Below, piece after piece: positions 1 through 12,360 of a DNA stretch of 64,000 nucleotides; position 1 is the first letter of the stretch; each line of letters starts with the position of its first letter. The notes beneath the pieces are model-generated. The model was not told the origin of the DNA, did not search any database, and saw only the letters and a list, made by a program, of their open reading frames with translations. Source of the DNA: Struthio camelus (Eukaryota; Chordata; Aves; Struthioniformes; Struthionidae); NCBI RefSeq assembly GCF_040807025.1, contig NC_090946.1, positions 83,016,641 through 83,080,640 of the forward strand, given 5' to 3'. Made by a program: the position numbers and the translations under genes.

Positions 1-397
1 CTGTCATGTTATATATTTAACACTACATAATACTATATACACCAAAACTTTTGCATCATAAATATATGCTATGGAATAGTCAATACAAAGATCTTCTCTC
101 TGTATTGGTCATCTTTGACCTGGTTTGTTTCATAAACAAATAAAAAGCGATCTAATATTACAAAAACAGGTATTACAGTTTAATATTAAGATTTGAAGGG
201 GCAAATATTTCTGTGGCTATACAAAGTGATTCAAGAATACCGCCTACATTATTCATTTTGTTGGCCTTGAAATGCAAACATTCTTATATTGTTTCAGTTT
301 CTAGAAGGGGAAACAATAAAGAGTATGAAGTGCACTGCGCATCTGATGAGAAAAGATTTAGAAGTTGTAAACTTGTAGATTTGCAAGCCACAAATTT
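1..397. other. PRPF39 intron, AT-rich, nothing further recognised
   Basis: Part of the intron downstream of the last visible PRPF39 exon. I looked for the next PRPF39 exon on the minus strand and for repeats, and saw neither. Confidence 0.6.
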
Positions 398-481
398 GGC
401 AACATCAGTTTAGAGGGACTAGTGTCTCCACGTAGTAATGAAACATTACATACAGTTAGAACATCTGTCATCATTGTTGCC
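398..481 (-). ncRNA. Box C/D snoRNA candidate in a PRPF39 intron (probably SNORD127-like)
   Basis: On the minus strand, box C ATGATGA (474-468) and box D CTGA (408-405) lie 59 nt apart. They are enclosed by a perfect 7-bp terminal stem, GGCAACA (481-475) against TGTTGCC (404-398). This is the classical intronic C/D snoRNA layout, 84 nt in all. It sits in the intron after the last visible PRPF39 exon on the same strand, about 76 nt from that exon's donor. Known: human PRPF39 hosts SNORD127 in an intron near its 3' end, so this is probably its orthologue; that name is from memory. The bases just upstream of box D can pair with the 18S rRNA segment UUAGAGGGAC, placing human 18S G1490 opposite the fifth guide base. 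No convincing D'/C' pair was seen. Confidence 0.75.
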
Positions 482-557
482 GTATTTAAAAATATGGTTC
501 AGAAAAAGAAAAAAATACCATGAGTCTGTTTTTATACAGCAATAAGGAAACACATAC

Positions 558-826
558 GGGGTCATTTTCTATGGCTTCTGACAGCACTTCTCTTGCCTTT
601 GGGAGATTTTTCTGTACTTTGAAGAGATGTCGAGCTAATTTGATGGCATAAAACGACGCTTCACTAATTGATCTGGCATTCCTAATAGCATCTTGAAGGA
701 GGTGTTCAGCTTCTTCCATGTTTCCATGTCTGCGTTCTAAACTTACTCTTCGCAAGCGAACCATTGCTAGTCCTAGAATAAACTCTTCAAATGTTTTCAA
801 GATTCTTCTTGCTTCATTGATGTTAC
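558..826 (-). CDS. PRPF39: PRPF39 coding exon 9 (last visible)
   Basis: Residues about 436-525, [16 protein letters not shown] to [12 protein letters not shown]. Acceptor ATTCTAG, donor CCC|GTATGT, ending in phase 0. The next exon of mammalian PRPF39 (starting near ENTKLYLNLLE) is not found in 1-557, so it is outside the window. Confidence 0.92.
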
Positions 827-3800
827 CTAGAATACCAGTGAAGATGCTTTGAAATACGACACATCCAACAGCTTATTTAAGACAGAACCCTTCCCAGGAA
901 AAAACAACTTTGTACTTACCCTGCTGTTCCTCAAAGGCAGCCCACAGCATGTGAACCATTGGTTTCTTAGGAAGATGTATTGTGCAAGCCCTGCTGTAGA
1001 CATGCCTCACTCCTTCAATACTATGATTCTCCATGTATTTGGCATACTATAGTTGAAAACAGAGCAGAGATTGTATAATTTTATAGCTAATCTTTGGTCT
1101 TTAAATACATGACAGAACGATAAAATTCTTTTGTTTAAACCCATTCAGCACCTTTATTGAACCACTAGACTAGTTTCTGTAAGGAAGGACGTAGAGAGGC
1201 AACGAAGTTGGCATATGCAGCAGTCAAATCTGGTTGCAAGCAGACCATCTCCTAATGCAACAGATATAGTTATATATGAACAACATTCAGCAAGAGTACA
1301 AAAGGTTAGTCACTAGATCAATGTATGCAATCAGTAAGAGACCATTGGTAAACTACTTCCCTTACCTTAATCCAGAAGTCCTCATAGAGGGCACATGAAA
1401 TAACACATCTTTCAAAGAGGACCACAACCCGTTCATGAGTTCCGTTTTCTATCTCAAATTCTAAGTATTCTTTCCAATTTTTCAGCTGAGCTTTCTCCAG
1501 AGGTTTTACATGGAAGTAAGGCCTCTTTATCTGCAAGAGTCATAGTATGGCAATGCATGACTAAGAAGTATAACACCAGGTTGGATTAAAAAAATAAAAT
1601 CAACCACACACCACTCAAATAACACCATTTTTTTTTTTAGACCAGACTTCAGAATAACACTTTATCATCTATTCAAACAAGCCACATGGGGTTATTCAAC
1701 TACTGCCGAAGAAATGTTAGGGCCAATTACGTTTCAAGCTAGTTTCTGTCGAAAACCTTTGAGTAAAAGCATTTACAGAATTCGAGAAAGAACTCAATGC
1801 AAACGGTTCTTCCCTTGCAAATCTGCAGTTGCAACAACATGACAACCAAGAAATTGCAAACAACAATTAATATTGTCCACATACATATATACAGCCAACT
1901 AAAGTACTTACTGTTGTACTAACACACATCCTCCAAATTAAGTTTAAAATCGTGTTGAGAATCATGGGAAGGAAAGACAGAGCATTTAACTGAACTTCAT
2001 AGTAAATATTTTCTTCAAGTTGATTATTCAATAGCTGGCAAGATTGCCTTTTTAACGCTGACGACAAGAGAAGTTGTATGGGACAGAGACCAGATGAGAA
2101 AATTGCAGAAATTGCTCTGAACTAAATATAATAAAGCATCCCTCCAGAGCTCTTTTGCTTTTTCTCTCTCTCCATCTTTAATCTACCCGATTATTTCTTT
2201 CTTGTACTGCAACTCCATCTCAGAAATATCCGCGTAAGCGTCAAAAGAAGTTACGGTAATAATTAAGGAGTAACAGGCAATGCTTCATGGCCACTTGAAA
2301 TTTAAAGCCCATCATCCCTCCTTCATGCTCCTCACCGAATTCTGTTATGGAACCCAATTTTTTTTCGCCTCCGTTTTGATAAATTCACAGGTATATTGTT
2401 GCTGCTAAAGTAGTAGTAAAGCAGGTCTAAGTGGCCACCGTTACTTACGTCTGGCATCTGCCATATATCTACTTATTTTCTGTCCATTGTAAAGACATGT
2501 TTAACTTTACATTCCATACTCCTTAAACATCCAACATGTTGGTATCTACTGAGCAGCCATACTCTCTTGGTAGAGCAGGTATTGTTTCTGTCAATCAGCA
2601 ATAGTGGATACCTTTTCCGATACGTTTTCTGCAACAAGTACACGTCCACGGTTTTATCGTTATCCCAAGCTAGAAATTGCTGAAGTTTAAGGGTTTCCTG
2701 AACCAAGAATGGCTTTACTCACATAACCATTTTGTACTACCCATCAGCCTATTTGAGCCCTCTCATCCTGTAGGGTCATACTTTGTATGCTTTACTTCCT
2801 CCTGGGGTAATTATCTGACGCAAGAATGCTCCTGCAACGTGTAGAACTGCTAACAGTTCTTTGGGCTGTTATATATCAAGAAAAGTTAGACTATGAGTTA
2901 CACTATGTACTACTAGTCTATGGTACCAATGCTGGCCATGTACCATGTTTTTGAATTCCTTTGGCTTATAAGGTGTCAGGCCTACTCTAACAAAGTGCAG
3001 TAAGAAATAGAATAGAGTTCTGGCTTTATGTACAACATTTAGGCATCTCTGAAGACCTGTCCCCTCTCTCCCACACCAGGTACTCCTCGAAAACAAAGTA
3101 AATTTAAGGCAAGAAGAATATCATGCAATATTACGTTTGCCAGAAAAGTCAGTTGAGAATTAAAAGCTCAAGCTTCTTTTTCAACAGTAACTGAACTTAA
3201 TTCTACATGGAAAAAGTTTTATATTTGCCTTGATCAAATGATAAATCAATTACTACGTTATATGTAGGAGCTGGATGTTATGACTGTCGCTTATGGAAAA
3301 CTGGAAAATGCAAACGCCAACTGATTTCAGATGTAAGAATCTATAATGCAACAATATACACGCATGCATACAAATCTCTGCATTGTCCTTTTAGGATAGG
3401 CTTACCTTTTGGATCAGCATTGCCTTCCTCCCCTTACTGATTCTGTAAGGGCACTGCTTTATGCCTCTGGGATATCTTACACAGCATTTTGTGCATATAT
3501 ATTTAAAAGTTGCTTAATAAAAGGTATTGTTGCACGACCTTGCCTCTCTCCAAATATCGCGTGAAGATTTTTAAATCCTCAGATGAGAGAGCTCACCTCA
3601 CAAGTTGCCTTTTCACAAGGAACCTGGATCTTTGTTCAAAGCCCCCAAAGTTTAGATCGTAAAGCTTTAACCGTTACTCAGAACTCCCAGTCTTAGGTTC
3701 AAGACTCTAATGCGTGCTGCCTTACAAAAAAATACACAAACTTACCCCTTCTTCAAATGTCCACCTCTTACTGACTTCGTGTTCATTGTGATTGAACATT

Positions 3801-6800
3801 TCTTGATGAATCTCAATGATTCTGTGCCTCATGTTTTCTATTTCTGTGATTAGCTACAAAATAGTTTTTAAAAATGTAACACAGGCAGAAAATTTATCAG
3901 CTTCGTAAATGCACTTCATGATGACAGTAAAATGCGTAAATTAAAAAAGCATAAGTAGTACAGACTGCAGTACAGCTGGAAGGAGTGAGGGATACTGCCC
4001 TGACGGTGCCTTTACCGTTAATGCAACACAACTGAATGGGTTTTCTACGTGACATCTTGGTCTTATCTTAAAGTTGATTTAGATTCAAGATGAATTTGGA
4101 TCCAAGCCAAACTTGGTTACTGCATATTTTCACAGTTACCAATTCTTTTGGACGGCTCCAAGTTTTCACAAGCCTTCGAAGCCTGTGAATCTACACACAC
4201 CCTACTGATGAAGGGCCTTCTTGGACCACAGTTCTTAATCTGTTAATCTGGAATGGTTAATATTTATTCCAAAAGTTTTGCATGCTATTTCTTTCGTGTT
4301 TGAACTCCATTTCTTTGGTACCTTTGAAGTGCTGGAAAGGTATGTTCTACGGACAAAAGCAGTAATCATACAAGCCAAAGAGCAATCAGTAATATGCAGG
4401 AGAACCATGGAAACATCTCAGCTACAAATATACTATATTTTCTGCAAATAAACTCTTCTTTGAGCAGCAAAATAGGCAAGAAGTGCTGAGGCGCATCCTC
4501 TACATATGTACCTTAGCAGGGTCAGTTATATCTTCAGTCCCAGAGGGTAGATCATCTCCAGGTGGTGCATCCTCTCCGCTATGGCCATTTACAGAAGCCA
4601 GTTCTCTGCGAAGCTGAATAAACTGCTCAGAAGACAGAAGGTCTCGGGGCAAGTTGTTCTGCACATGTTCTTTAAATCTAAGAATAGCGAGAAACAAATC
4701 AACACAAATTTCTGCTTTATATTTAGTAAATACTCTGCATGACCAGAGCACAATAATAAATCCTGGTGGGGTTCTGTATTAGTCTAGAACAATACTGAAG
4801 ATGCAACTTCCGACAACATAAGCACAAAAATGCAACTTCTACTTTGTCAGATGTTCAGAAGCTTCACATTTTTCAATAAGAAATTAAAGGACGATGAATT
4901 TCAGTAGTGCATACTGATCGTTTGCTATGCGAAATTGACAGTCAAAGATAAGATTAATTTTAGAAGATAATTTCTGCAGATTTGTGGTTTTGGAAATAAA
5001 GTAACAGGAAGGCTACTGCATAATTTAACTCGTGCTTCCAGTTCTTCTTATCCTGCCCATATTAACACAGAATTTTACTGTTTAAAACTTTACCAAGCAT
5101 TTCTCTTTAGTCAGTCAGTTTTGAAGTTCAACGAACGTTTCACTACAAGTGAGCACTACAGCAGGATGTAAAGTGCAAAAGCTGTTCATTCAGCTTTTTC
5201 AAAGACATCCTCTCGCCTGACAATTCCAAGGCCACCTTTTATTCCACAGCAAAATTTGTGATTTTTTTCTAAAAATAAATTTCCTAAAATATGTTTTAAT
5301 ACCTTAAAAAAAAGGTTAGTAAACCCTATCATCTGGTTTGCATTTTCAGGCAATCCTGCAGCAACACAGTGCATTTGTGGACAAATCCACTTCTGTAACA
5401 GAAACATGATTATTACTGGCTTGAGTAGATATTTCAAGTTATTGTTCTGAGTGAACATTTTTACATGTTAAACAAATAGGTAAAAGCGTGCTTTAAAAAT
5501 TCGCAAAATTAATTAAAGCTTTATTTCCTCTTTACCTCTGGAAGTGATGGCTGTAGAGCTGTGTAGGAATTCCAAGGATACGATCATATATGGACGTAAC
5601 TTCCTTTAGGTTCCCCTGTTCATTTTCCCAGTTTATATACATTTCCCACAGCCTGTCAGAACGGAAATCTGTCCCAGCAGCTAAGACTGCATGTTCGTAG
5701 GCTCTGAAAAGTGAAATAATTTCACAGTTGTTTCTCAATGTGGCAGCAGACACTCGAGTTCAGTATTTAAATTCCTCAAAATATTTTCTAGATATCTAAA
5801 GCAGGATCTCTAGAAATTCAGAAGGTTTGCACTGTCCCCCCCGGCCCAGCACTATCAAAGCAAAGGGAGTAAGGATAATACAAAAAGCCATACGCAGGAG
5901 TGAAAGACACTATGAAAACATACAACCTTTAGGGCTTAACAAATCCCTGTAAAGAAGCTTTTCAAACAACTGCTTTAGTTGTTTACCAGACAAAAACGAT
6001 ACATTAATCACGCAGCTAGAAGGTGCTTTGATTTAGTTCAGTTAGAGTTTCATGTCAAACTTCAGTCCAACCTCTTACTCAAACCAGGACCATCACCAGC
6101 AACAGGTGAGGTCAGACATGCTCTGGCCGTATCTTAAAAATCTCCAAGAAAGGAAATTCCCAGATTTCGCTGGGTAACCTGTTCCAGCGCTGCACTACCA
6201 GCCTAGTGCTTAACCGAGTATTTCCTACTGTTTAGTCTGAATCTCCCATTGTATTGTCTACCTCTGTTTAGTAGAATTGGCTCCATCGTTTCTTAAAAGC
6301 CCTTAAAGTAACTGCGGGCTGCTATCAGATTGCCCTTTAGCTTATACCTAACCATCTGATTACACTGTTATGTAATTGCGTGTGTTTCTTGTATCACTTA
6401 GTTTACTTTCAACTCACCCTCTTACAGTATTGTTAGTTTCAGGATCAGCAGGGTCCAAGGTCTCTTTTAAGAAGTTTATATAATGTATCCAAAGATCAAC
6501 ACTAAGAGGAATTGCCTGAAGCCCTCTGCGATAAACCTATGAAGAGAACAGGAACTGTACCTCAAATACTTAATGGTGTCCTAATAGAGAGGCAACACTG
6601 TGTTATCCGGTGAACCTTAGAAATACTAATTACTGGAATTTTGTTTAAATAATCTACCATTACCATTTGGGTGGAGGTTGGATAGAACATGGCAATGTTC
6701 TGATCTCCACGTGCAGAGTCTTGATCTTCAAAGCGCAGCGGTCCCTGCATTCTGACCAGGTTGTGTGGGCAGGCTTTGGGGTACAGACCATAGGGCACAG

Positions 6801-8833
6801 ACCCATTAGAGCATCATTGACAGCGTCTGACCAAAAATGCAATAAGATGTAGCAATTGTGACCAGCAAAACCAACTATATTGCTTTGAAAATGAGTAATA
6901 AATGTAAGTGACAGAAAAGCCCTGCCCTACTTGTTAAGCTGCAGTGTAATACAGAGGCTTGCACTGCAAAGCTTGACAAACTGTAGAGGTTTAACGCACC
7001 TGCCAACAAAGAGAAAAAACATTAGCTACAAATGCCACAGAAGTGACAAGTGCAAACAAAATCCCTATAAATCTGACCATATACGGTAGGGTCTGGCAGC
7101 CAAATGACTTGTAGTAGGCTAGTCATTATTTGGCTAACAGGACCAATGGCAATAGCTACATCCATCTACCTACATACCTCATCAGATTGTTTAATGTTGT
7201 CATGTCGCTTTTCAAGGTCTGCATACTTTTTCCAGTATCCATAGCAATATGGATAATGTGTAAAAAACTTGTCAAATGCTTTCCTGGCAGCCGGTAAATG
7301 GTTCTATAAGAAATACACAGTAAAAGGTAATGAATCGTTTCAATGGGCAGTTTAAAGAACAAAACAAAGAGCTAGCTTTCTTCTCAAAGAATGATGGTGC
7401 AGCTAGACCAAAGGTCCATCTTACCCAGCAAACTGTCTCAAAGAGCAACCAATAACAGATGACTACCAGAGGCATAAGAGCGAGACAAAAATACAGAGAA
7501 GCTCCCTCAGAAAACTTTCCTAGTCACAAAATTTGCAGCTCAGGGACTCTCTCAGACAGAATAAAGATGTTACGTTATAAGTGTCCACGTTTTTTTCCAT
7601 AAATTTGTCCTGCTGTTTGTTGAAAACCCATGTAAACTTCTATATTGACATATTCTGCAGCAAGGAGTTCCACAGCTTAAATACATCTCATGCAAAAAGC
7701 CATCGGCTTTTGTCTGCTTTTATATATGTAATTAAGGACCAAATGAAACTAACACGTGGCAAGCCGTGTAGCCCATGCTTATTCTGATTAAAAATAGAAA
7801 ACGATGATACTACTCAAAATTTGTCGAATGTGCTTGAAGTTATTTTGAACGTGCCCAAGTACAAATAAGAAAGAATCTTGAGCATCTGAACTAGCTGGCT
7901 GAACTCCTAGCCTCCAACTTGCAGGCGCAGTTATACCCCAGGCCTTGAATCTTTATTTGAAATCCTTTAAGTGAATCCAACGGCCAATTCAGAGTTCCAC
8001 AACAGTGAAACTTCTATGCAGCTCATGGAAAACAAAAACACAAGTATTCTCAACTTGTAAAAACAACTACATTTTTAAAAGCCAGCGAGAATCTTATGTT
8101 TGAGTTACAGCTGATTATTTACTAACAAAAAAATCTAAGCGCAAAACATCATCTCTAACAATGGGAAAGTATTAACTGTGTTTTTCCCAGATGGATTATA
8201 ATCTAAGCATAAAAGCCCAACTGGACAGATTTGCTTTTACAAACTGGAACAAATTTTTTTTAAACAGTCAAAAACTTCACAGTATTAATGCCTTCAAAAC
8301 AATTATTGTTTTGACTTTGTCTTAAATATTGTTTTTATTTTGTGAGCTGTGCTGATGACACAACTGGTAAGGGCTACTGTCTCAAAATTGTATCCATGAC
8401 AGCCTGATGTAAGGCTGGAGATTTGTTACTGGAATATCCATGACTTAGTTTGGTTTTGACTGTTTATTTCTGGAAGGTTGAGGGTAAAAAGGAGGTACAA
8501 ACTAACCTCTTGCTCTACATACTGTAGTAGATATACCCATCCTGTGAAATCCTGGGGATTTTCTTCTACTACTTTCCAAAACTTCTCATAATCTGGAGGG
8601 AAGCAAGCCTCAATATCTGTCGTCTGTAAACTTTCAATATTCGGAATTTCACTCTCTTGTGTATTTTCTTCATTCAAGTCAGGGGAACTATCAGGTGATT
8701 GTTCCATCTCTGTTACACTCATAATTTCTGTACTGAAGTCCATATGCTGCTCTTCTGCTGCCGCCTCTGTGCCATCGTCTGTATTGTCATTGCTCACAGT
8801 CTTCTCCTCCTCTGTATTATCCGAGTTCTGCAT
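558..8833 (-). CDS. PRPF39: PRPF39, pre-mRNA processing factor 39 (5' part of gene; C-terminal exons off the left edge)
   Basis: Nine coding exons join in phase: 8507-8833, 7178-7303, 6418-6536, 5536-5703, 4512-4677, 3746-3853, 1366-1530, 920-1046, 558-826 (1575 nt, 525 codons). All have AG acceptors and GT donors. The product matches vertebrate PRPF39, a U1 snRNP-associated nuclear protein of HAT (half-a-TPR) repeats that acts in 5' splice-site selection. Recognisable stretches include [57 protein letters not shown] and [17 protein letters not shown]. The N-terminal 70 residues are acidic and low in complexity, followed by HAT repeats from about residue 85. The ATG at 8833 opens MQNS like the mammalian protein and follows a short 5' UTR. 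Human PRPF39 is about 669 residues, so roughly 140 are missing at the left edge. The identity is secure; exon edges rest on splice signals and remembered homology. Confidence 0.95.
920..1046 (-). CDS. PRPF39: PRPF39 coding exon 8
   Basis: Residues 394 to about 436, [20 protein letters not shown] to AAFEEQQ. Acceptor CAACTATAG, donor CAGG|GTAAGT; the following Gly codon is split. Confidence 0.92.
1366..1530 (-). CDS. PRPF39: PRPF39 coding exon 7
   Basis: 55 codons (residues 339-393), [20 protein letters not shown] to [10 protein letters not shown]. Acceptor CTTGCAG, donor AAG|GTAAGG, phase 0 at both ends. Confidence 0.93.
1531..3745. other. PRPF39 intron between coding exons 6 and 7
   Basis: A 2.2-kb AT-rich intron. 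No exon, RNA gene or recognisable mobile element was seen on either strand. Confidence 0.55.
3746..3853 (-). CDS. PRPF39: PRPF39 coding exon 6
   Basis: 36 codons (residues 303-338), [20 protein letters not shown] to SKRWTFEEG. Acceptor TTTTGTAG, donor GGG|GTAAG, phase 0 at both ends. Confidence 0.92.
4512..4677 (-). CDS. PRPF39: PRPF39 coding exon 5
   Basis: Residues about 247-302, [19 protein letters not shown] to [11 protein letters not shown]. It contains an acidic Gly/Asp/Pro-rich loop between HAT repeats. Acceptor TTCTTAG, donor AAG|GTACAT, ending in phase 0. Confidence 0.92.
5536..5703 (-). CDS. PRPF39: PRPF39 coding exon 4
   Basis: Residues about 191-247, [19 protein letters not shown] to [12 protein letters not shown]. 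Acceptor TTTTCAG, donor AG|GTAAAG; the Arg codon is split with the next exon (R|FKEHVQ). Confidence 0.92.
6055..6350 (-). mobile_element. CR1 LINE 3'-end remnant in a PRPF39 intron
   Basis: The plus strand reads as the complement of a typical 5'-truncated CR1 tail: 'gtccaacctc' near 6065, 'tgggtaacctgttccagcgc' at 6171-6190, then a stretch like the CR1 'tttcttcctaatatctaatc' block. Many substitutions make it an old copy. The 3' end lies at low coordinates. Assigned from remembered CR1 consensus, not an alignment. Confidence 0.6.
6418..6536 (-). CDS. PRPF39: PRPF39 coding exon 3
   Basis: Residues about 152-191, [20 protein letters not shown] to [10 protein letters not shown] chose donor AGAGG|GTGAGT over the earlier GTAAGA because only it restores the VRGAYEHAV junction in frame. 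Confidence 0.9.
7178..7303 (-). CDS. PRPF39: PRPF39 coding exon 2
   Basis: 42 codons (residues 110-151), [10 protein letters not shown] through [11 protein letters not shown], a HAT repeat. Acceptor CTTATAG, donor GAG|GTATGT, phase 0 at both ends. Confidence 0.92.
8507..8833 (-). CDS. PRPF39: PRPF39 coding exon 1 (gene exon 2), start codon
   Basis: Encodes residues 1-109, from [11 protein letters not shown] to LLQYVEQE. The first 70 residues are acidic and Ser/Thr/Glu-rich; the HAT region starts near [18 protein letters not shown]. Donor GAG|GTTAGT, ending in phase 0. Confidence 0.92.
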
Positions 8834-8867
8834 AGCTGAGGTTAAAGCTGTTTTGTAGTACTATATC
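8834..8867 (-). other. PRPF39: PRPF39 5' UTR part of exon 2
   Basis: Untranslated 34 nt between the acceptor CCCGTGCAG|GATATAG and the start codon. The acceptor shows that a separate, non-coding first exon lies upstream. Confidence 0.75.
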
Positions 8868-8878
8868 CTGCACGGGGG

Positions 8879-8923
8879 AAAAAAAAAAAAAAAAGAAAGA
8901 AAGAAAGAAAGAAAGAAGAAAAG
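8879..8923 (-). repeat. A16-(GAAA)n microsatellite forming the polypyrimidine tract of PRPF39 exon 2
   Basis: Sixteen A (8879-8894) are followed by about five GAAA units on the plus strand. Read on the minus strand this is (TTTC)n-T16-CCCCCGTGCAG, directly upstream of the exon 2 acceptor, so the repeat is itself the pyrimidine tract. Confidence 0.85.
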
Positions 8924-11900
8924 ATTCAATATTCAAGTATTCAAGAAGAATTTGGCTGTTATTTCAAAATTATCAGCCGGTGTAGACGTTAATTCAACTA
9001 CAGTACTAAGAGAAAAAGGCTTTAAAGAGCTGAAATTATTCAACTGGGGGAGGGAGCACCTATTCCTAATAGTTAAACATCACTTAAATCAAAAAGTTGC
9101 CCATTGCCTCTGAGGGCTGCAAAGAGTACATGTGCCAAACTACAAGTAAACAGCTTTAGATTGTCAGAGGCATCCAGTCTTGTTACATTAACAGCAGTGA
9201 ATTCATATTAATCTTTGTATTGTTCTAAGTTTGAAAGGTTCAGAAAAGCCTAAAACTGTCAGAAAAATAGGGCTTTTAGCTAAACAATCAAACATTCCAC
9301 TAGATAAATGAGTCTAAACGGATTGTTCTAAAATTAGATTAAACAAACAAGGTTAAGCATTGAGCACAATTTGTTTCCCAGCTTTCAACCATTCAAGAAT
9401 CTCCCTAGCGCCTCAAGCATCCCTGCATGTATTTCATCACAAACTTTCAGCAGTTAGATCTGCCTCACTCATGAGCCTCCTTCACAATTATAAAAAAAGT
9501 CAGTAGCAACCATAAATTTTAAAATACATACATCCTTGTGAATCTTCTAAATAATTATCATTAGCAGCTATCAAGGTATAAAAGTGAACCCATATGTTAA
9601 AATATATCCTCAATGCTTAGCTGAACTAGCTTAAACAATAACCTTACAAAGAAAATTACTCTCCGCAGTACTCTCAGTCCATATTAACTATGTCGACACA
9701 AGCCAGTCAGCATCAGAGGGCCGCCAAAAAGTTTACGCTAGCCCCTAACACGTAGGCACTTGCTTCCACACAAAATGACATGACAGATGTTTCCTCCTGC
9801 CCCTCAGGATAGACTCCAAATTTCTCCTACTCTTCTTTTTGATCTTCCTGCTAAATGCAGCTGCCCAGCCCTACCGGCCTCCACAGATTCTAGTCTGGCG
9901 CAGCTTGGCTGCGTGCTGCGTTGCTAACCAGCGCTCAGCCCCAACTCGTCTTAGCCTTCAGTGCCTGAAGCCTGTGTAAGGATACTAAACTCAACTTTCT
10001 CTAAATCCAAGCTAGATCCTAATGATTAACTGACCCTAGGTAACGCGATTTCTATCGTTCCCTCTTCACAATTGGGAGGCTATCCATATAAAAATTCACA
10101 ACACTACCTCTTTCCCACAGTTCTTGCAGCTTCTTCAGTCTCATGAATACGAATGAGCCCTAGAAGGAACTGTCTACTCTTTCTGTCACAAACAACAAGG
10201 TTCTTTCACCATGACTAATTTTTTTTTTAGGTATTGCAGTGTACCAACTATACGAGCAGCAGGGGTTTTCTCTCTCCCTACCACAGTCTTACAAGCATAA
10301 TACAGCTGTAAGTCTTGATGGAACTACCAAACAACATTCAAAATTCACTTCTTGTTAGCTCTCTCCACCTTGGATAACTCTTCCTCTTCATACTCATATT
10401 CAATATCCATTCTTTTAATGAGGCTGTAGATTCACTCTAGCATCAGACTGGCATACAAAGGTGGACTTCATAACCTACCTACAGGATGCAGCAAAGGTTC
10501 ACATAAAAAGTATCTGGGACTAGGTCTCACCACCACTGGTGGGCTTGCAGATTAGCTATGTCAAGTTATAAATAACGTCTAGCATACTTTTAACAGTCCC
10601 ACAGTTTTATGCAATGATCTGTAAGCTTCCATTGCATCTCTATCATATTTGTAACACCATATCACAGCAATTTCTTACTGTAGTAAGTATTGTAATAATC
10701 AGTTTTACAATAAAATACATCTAGAATACAACAGCTCTTAACCGTGACTATATTCTGAAAGCAAAACGTCAAGTTCAGTTGTTTATATAAGACTATTATC
10801 CTCAAATGCACAGTAGCACTTGTCTCTCCTGTTACTCTTAGGCTCTCCTACGAGAAGAGGGCAGCTAACCTTTCTATTTCAACTAAGCAAGACAAAACAA
10901 CAACAACCGGTCCTCTCCCCAAATCCCCCCACAATTTACATCTCTGGAATTCATGACAGTCAAAAGCCTGTAAAGAGGACAAACAAAAATTTTTGCTTTC
11001 ATTTCAACAAATACATAGAAATATCAACAATCAAATTGTGGGGAGAAAAAAAATCTAGACAGAAAGGAAACACGCTTCAGCCTATGAAAAAGACCAACTC
11101 CTACACTTCAGGAGCTTCAAAATATGAGACAACAGCTGATATTTTTATAATGGCTCATCAAGTCAAATAACTTCACAACAGTGTAAAAAGGTCCCCATGA
11201 CCAACATATGCTATACAAGTTCTATTTTGCAAGTGCTTTAATAATTGTCTTTTTAAAGTAATAATTTCGATTCCCCATTTTTTATATCACCTGACAATCA
11301 TATTTATACAATTTCTTTCCCTTTTATAAGGTAAGCACTTCATAAGCTCGTAAAGTAACTGCTCATCTGTTTATGAACAGTTCATGCTCATATCTTAGCC
11401 TATTCTAAAAATAAAATAAATACATAACAAAAATAACAGCACCAAAAGCCAGTTTCTTTGATGAATTTAGAAGATGCATCTCCAGTATTGAGTTCATTAA
11501 TAAACACCCTTTGCAAGCTGGAAAATTAAATAACAAGGCAGTATTACTATGCTTTTCCCAGTGCAGGGTACAGAACAGATCTGCACTACTAACAACGGTT
11601 ACTATCATTCACAGCTTATCTATATAACCCTTATAAAATCTAGGCAGAAGAGTAGGTTATGTAAAATAGCAGCCCTGGATATTTACGGCTTAAACTTTAG
11701 AGAAAACTAAAACAAATATACTCAAACATGCAGTAATTTATAACCTAAAATTATTCTGAGATAGGCCAAACATTCTCCCTTTCTGGATGATTCAAAAGAT
11801 GTAATTCAGCTTAAAAAAAAAAAAAACAAAAGCAAAAAGCCCCCAATCTACCAGCTACTATGTCCTCAGATTAAAAAAACAAAAACAACAAAAGGGAATA

Positions 11901-12360
11901 AGGTGGTATTTGATCACCTCTACGCACGCACATACTACGTACCTTTCAAACGGGACCTAAAATCTGTTTGACAGCTTCCAATTAAACGTATCCTAAAACG
12001 TCTCAGATCGGAACACTCATATTCCAAATTCTCACCATAACAGAAGGTTATATCCAACTTTTAAAGCCGCAAGCAGGATCTACCCCATGCGGTACACAAA
12101 CACAAGCCTATCCACGTTGCTGCTGAGCTAACAGGCAGGAAGTTGAAGCACCTATGGCACAGCCAGCCTCGTAACAGACTAACTTAATTCTAGAATTTTT
12201 TATACCGCTAAACTTAAACAAGCCAACATGCGCATCGGGTAACTGCATTCCTCAGATCACCGGGCACTTATTATTTGCCCTGTTTCAATTAGCTGCTCAT
12301 CACGCACGTGCTACAGCCGTTTTTAAGTGTAAACGCATTCATCAGCAAACATCTAGGCCG
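8924..12360. other. PRPF39 intron 1, no recognised gene
   Basis: About 3.4 kb of AT-rich sequence between exon 2 and the CpG island. A 116-codon open frame on the plus strand (10820-11170) resembles no protein I know. No repeats could be identified with confidence. Confidence 0.5.

Noticed and set aside
10820-11170. 116-codon plus-strand frame in PRPF39 intron 1
   Set aside because: Antisense intronic, Lys/Gln-rich, no homology recognised; consistent with chance.
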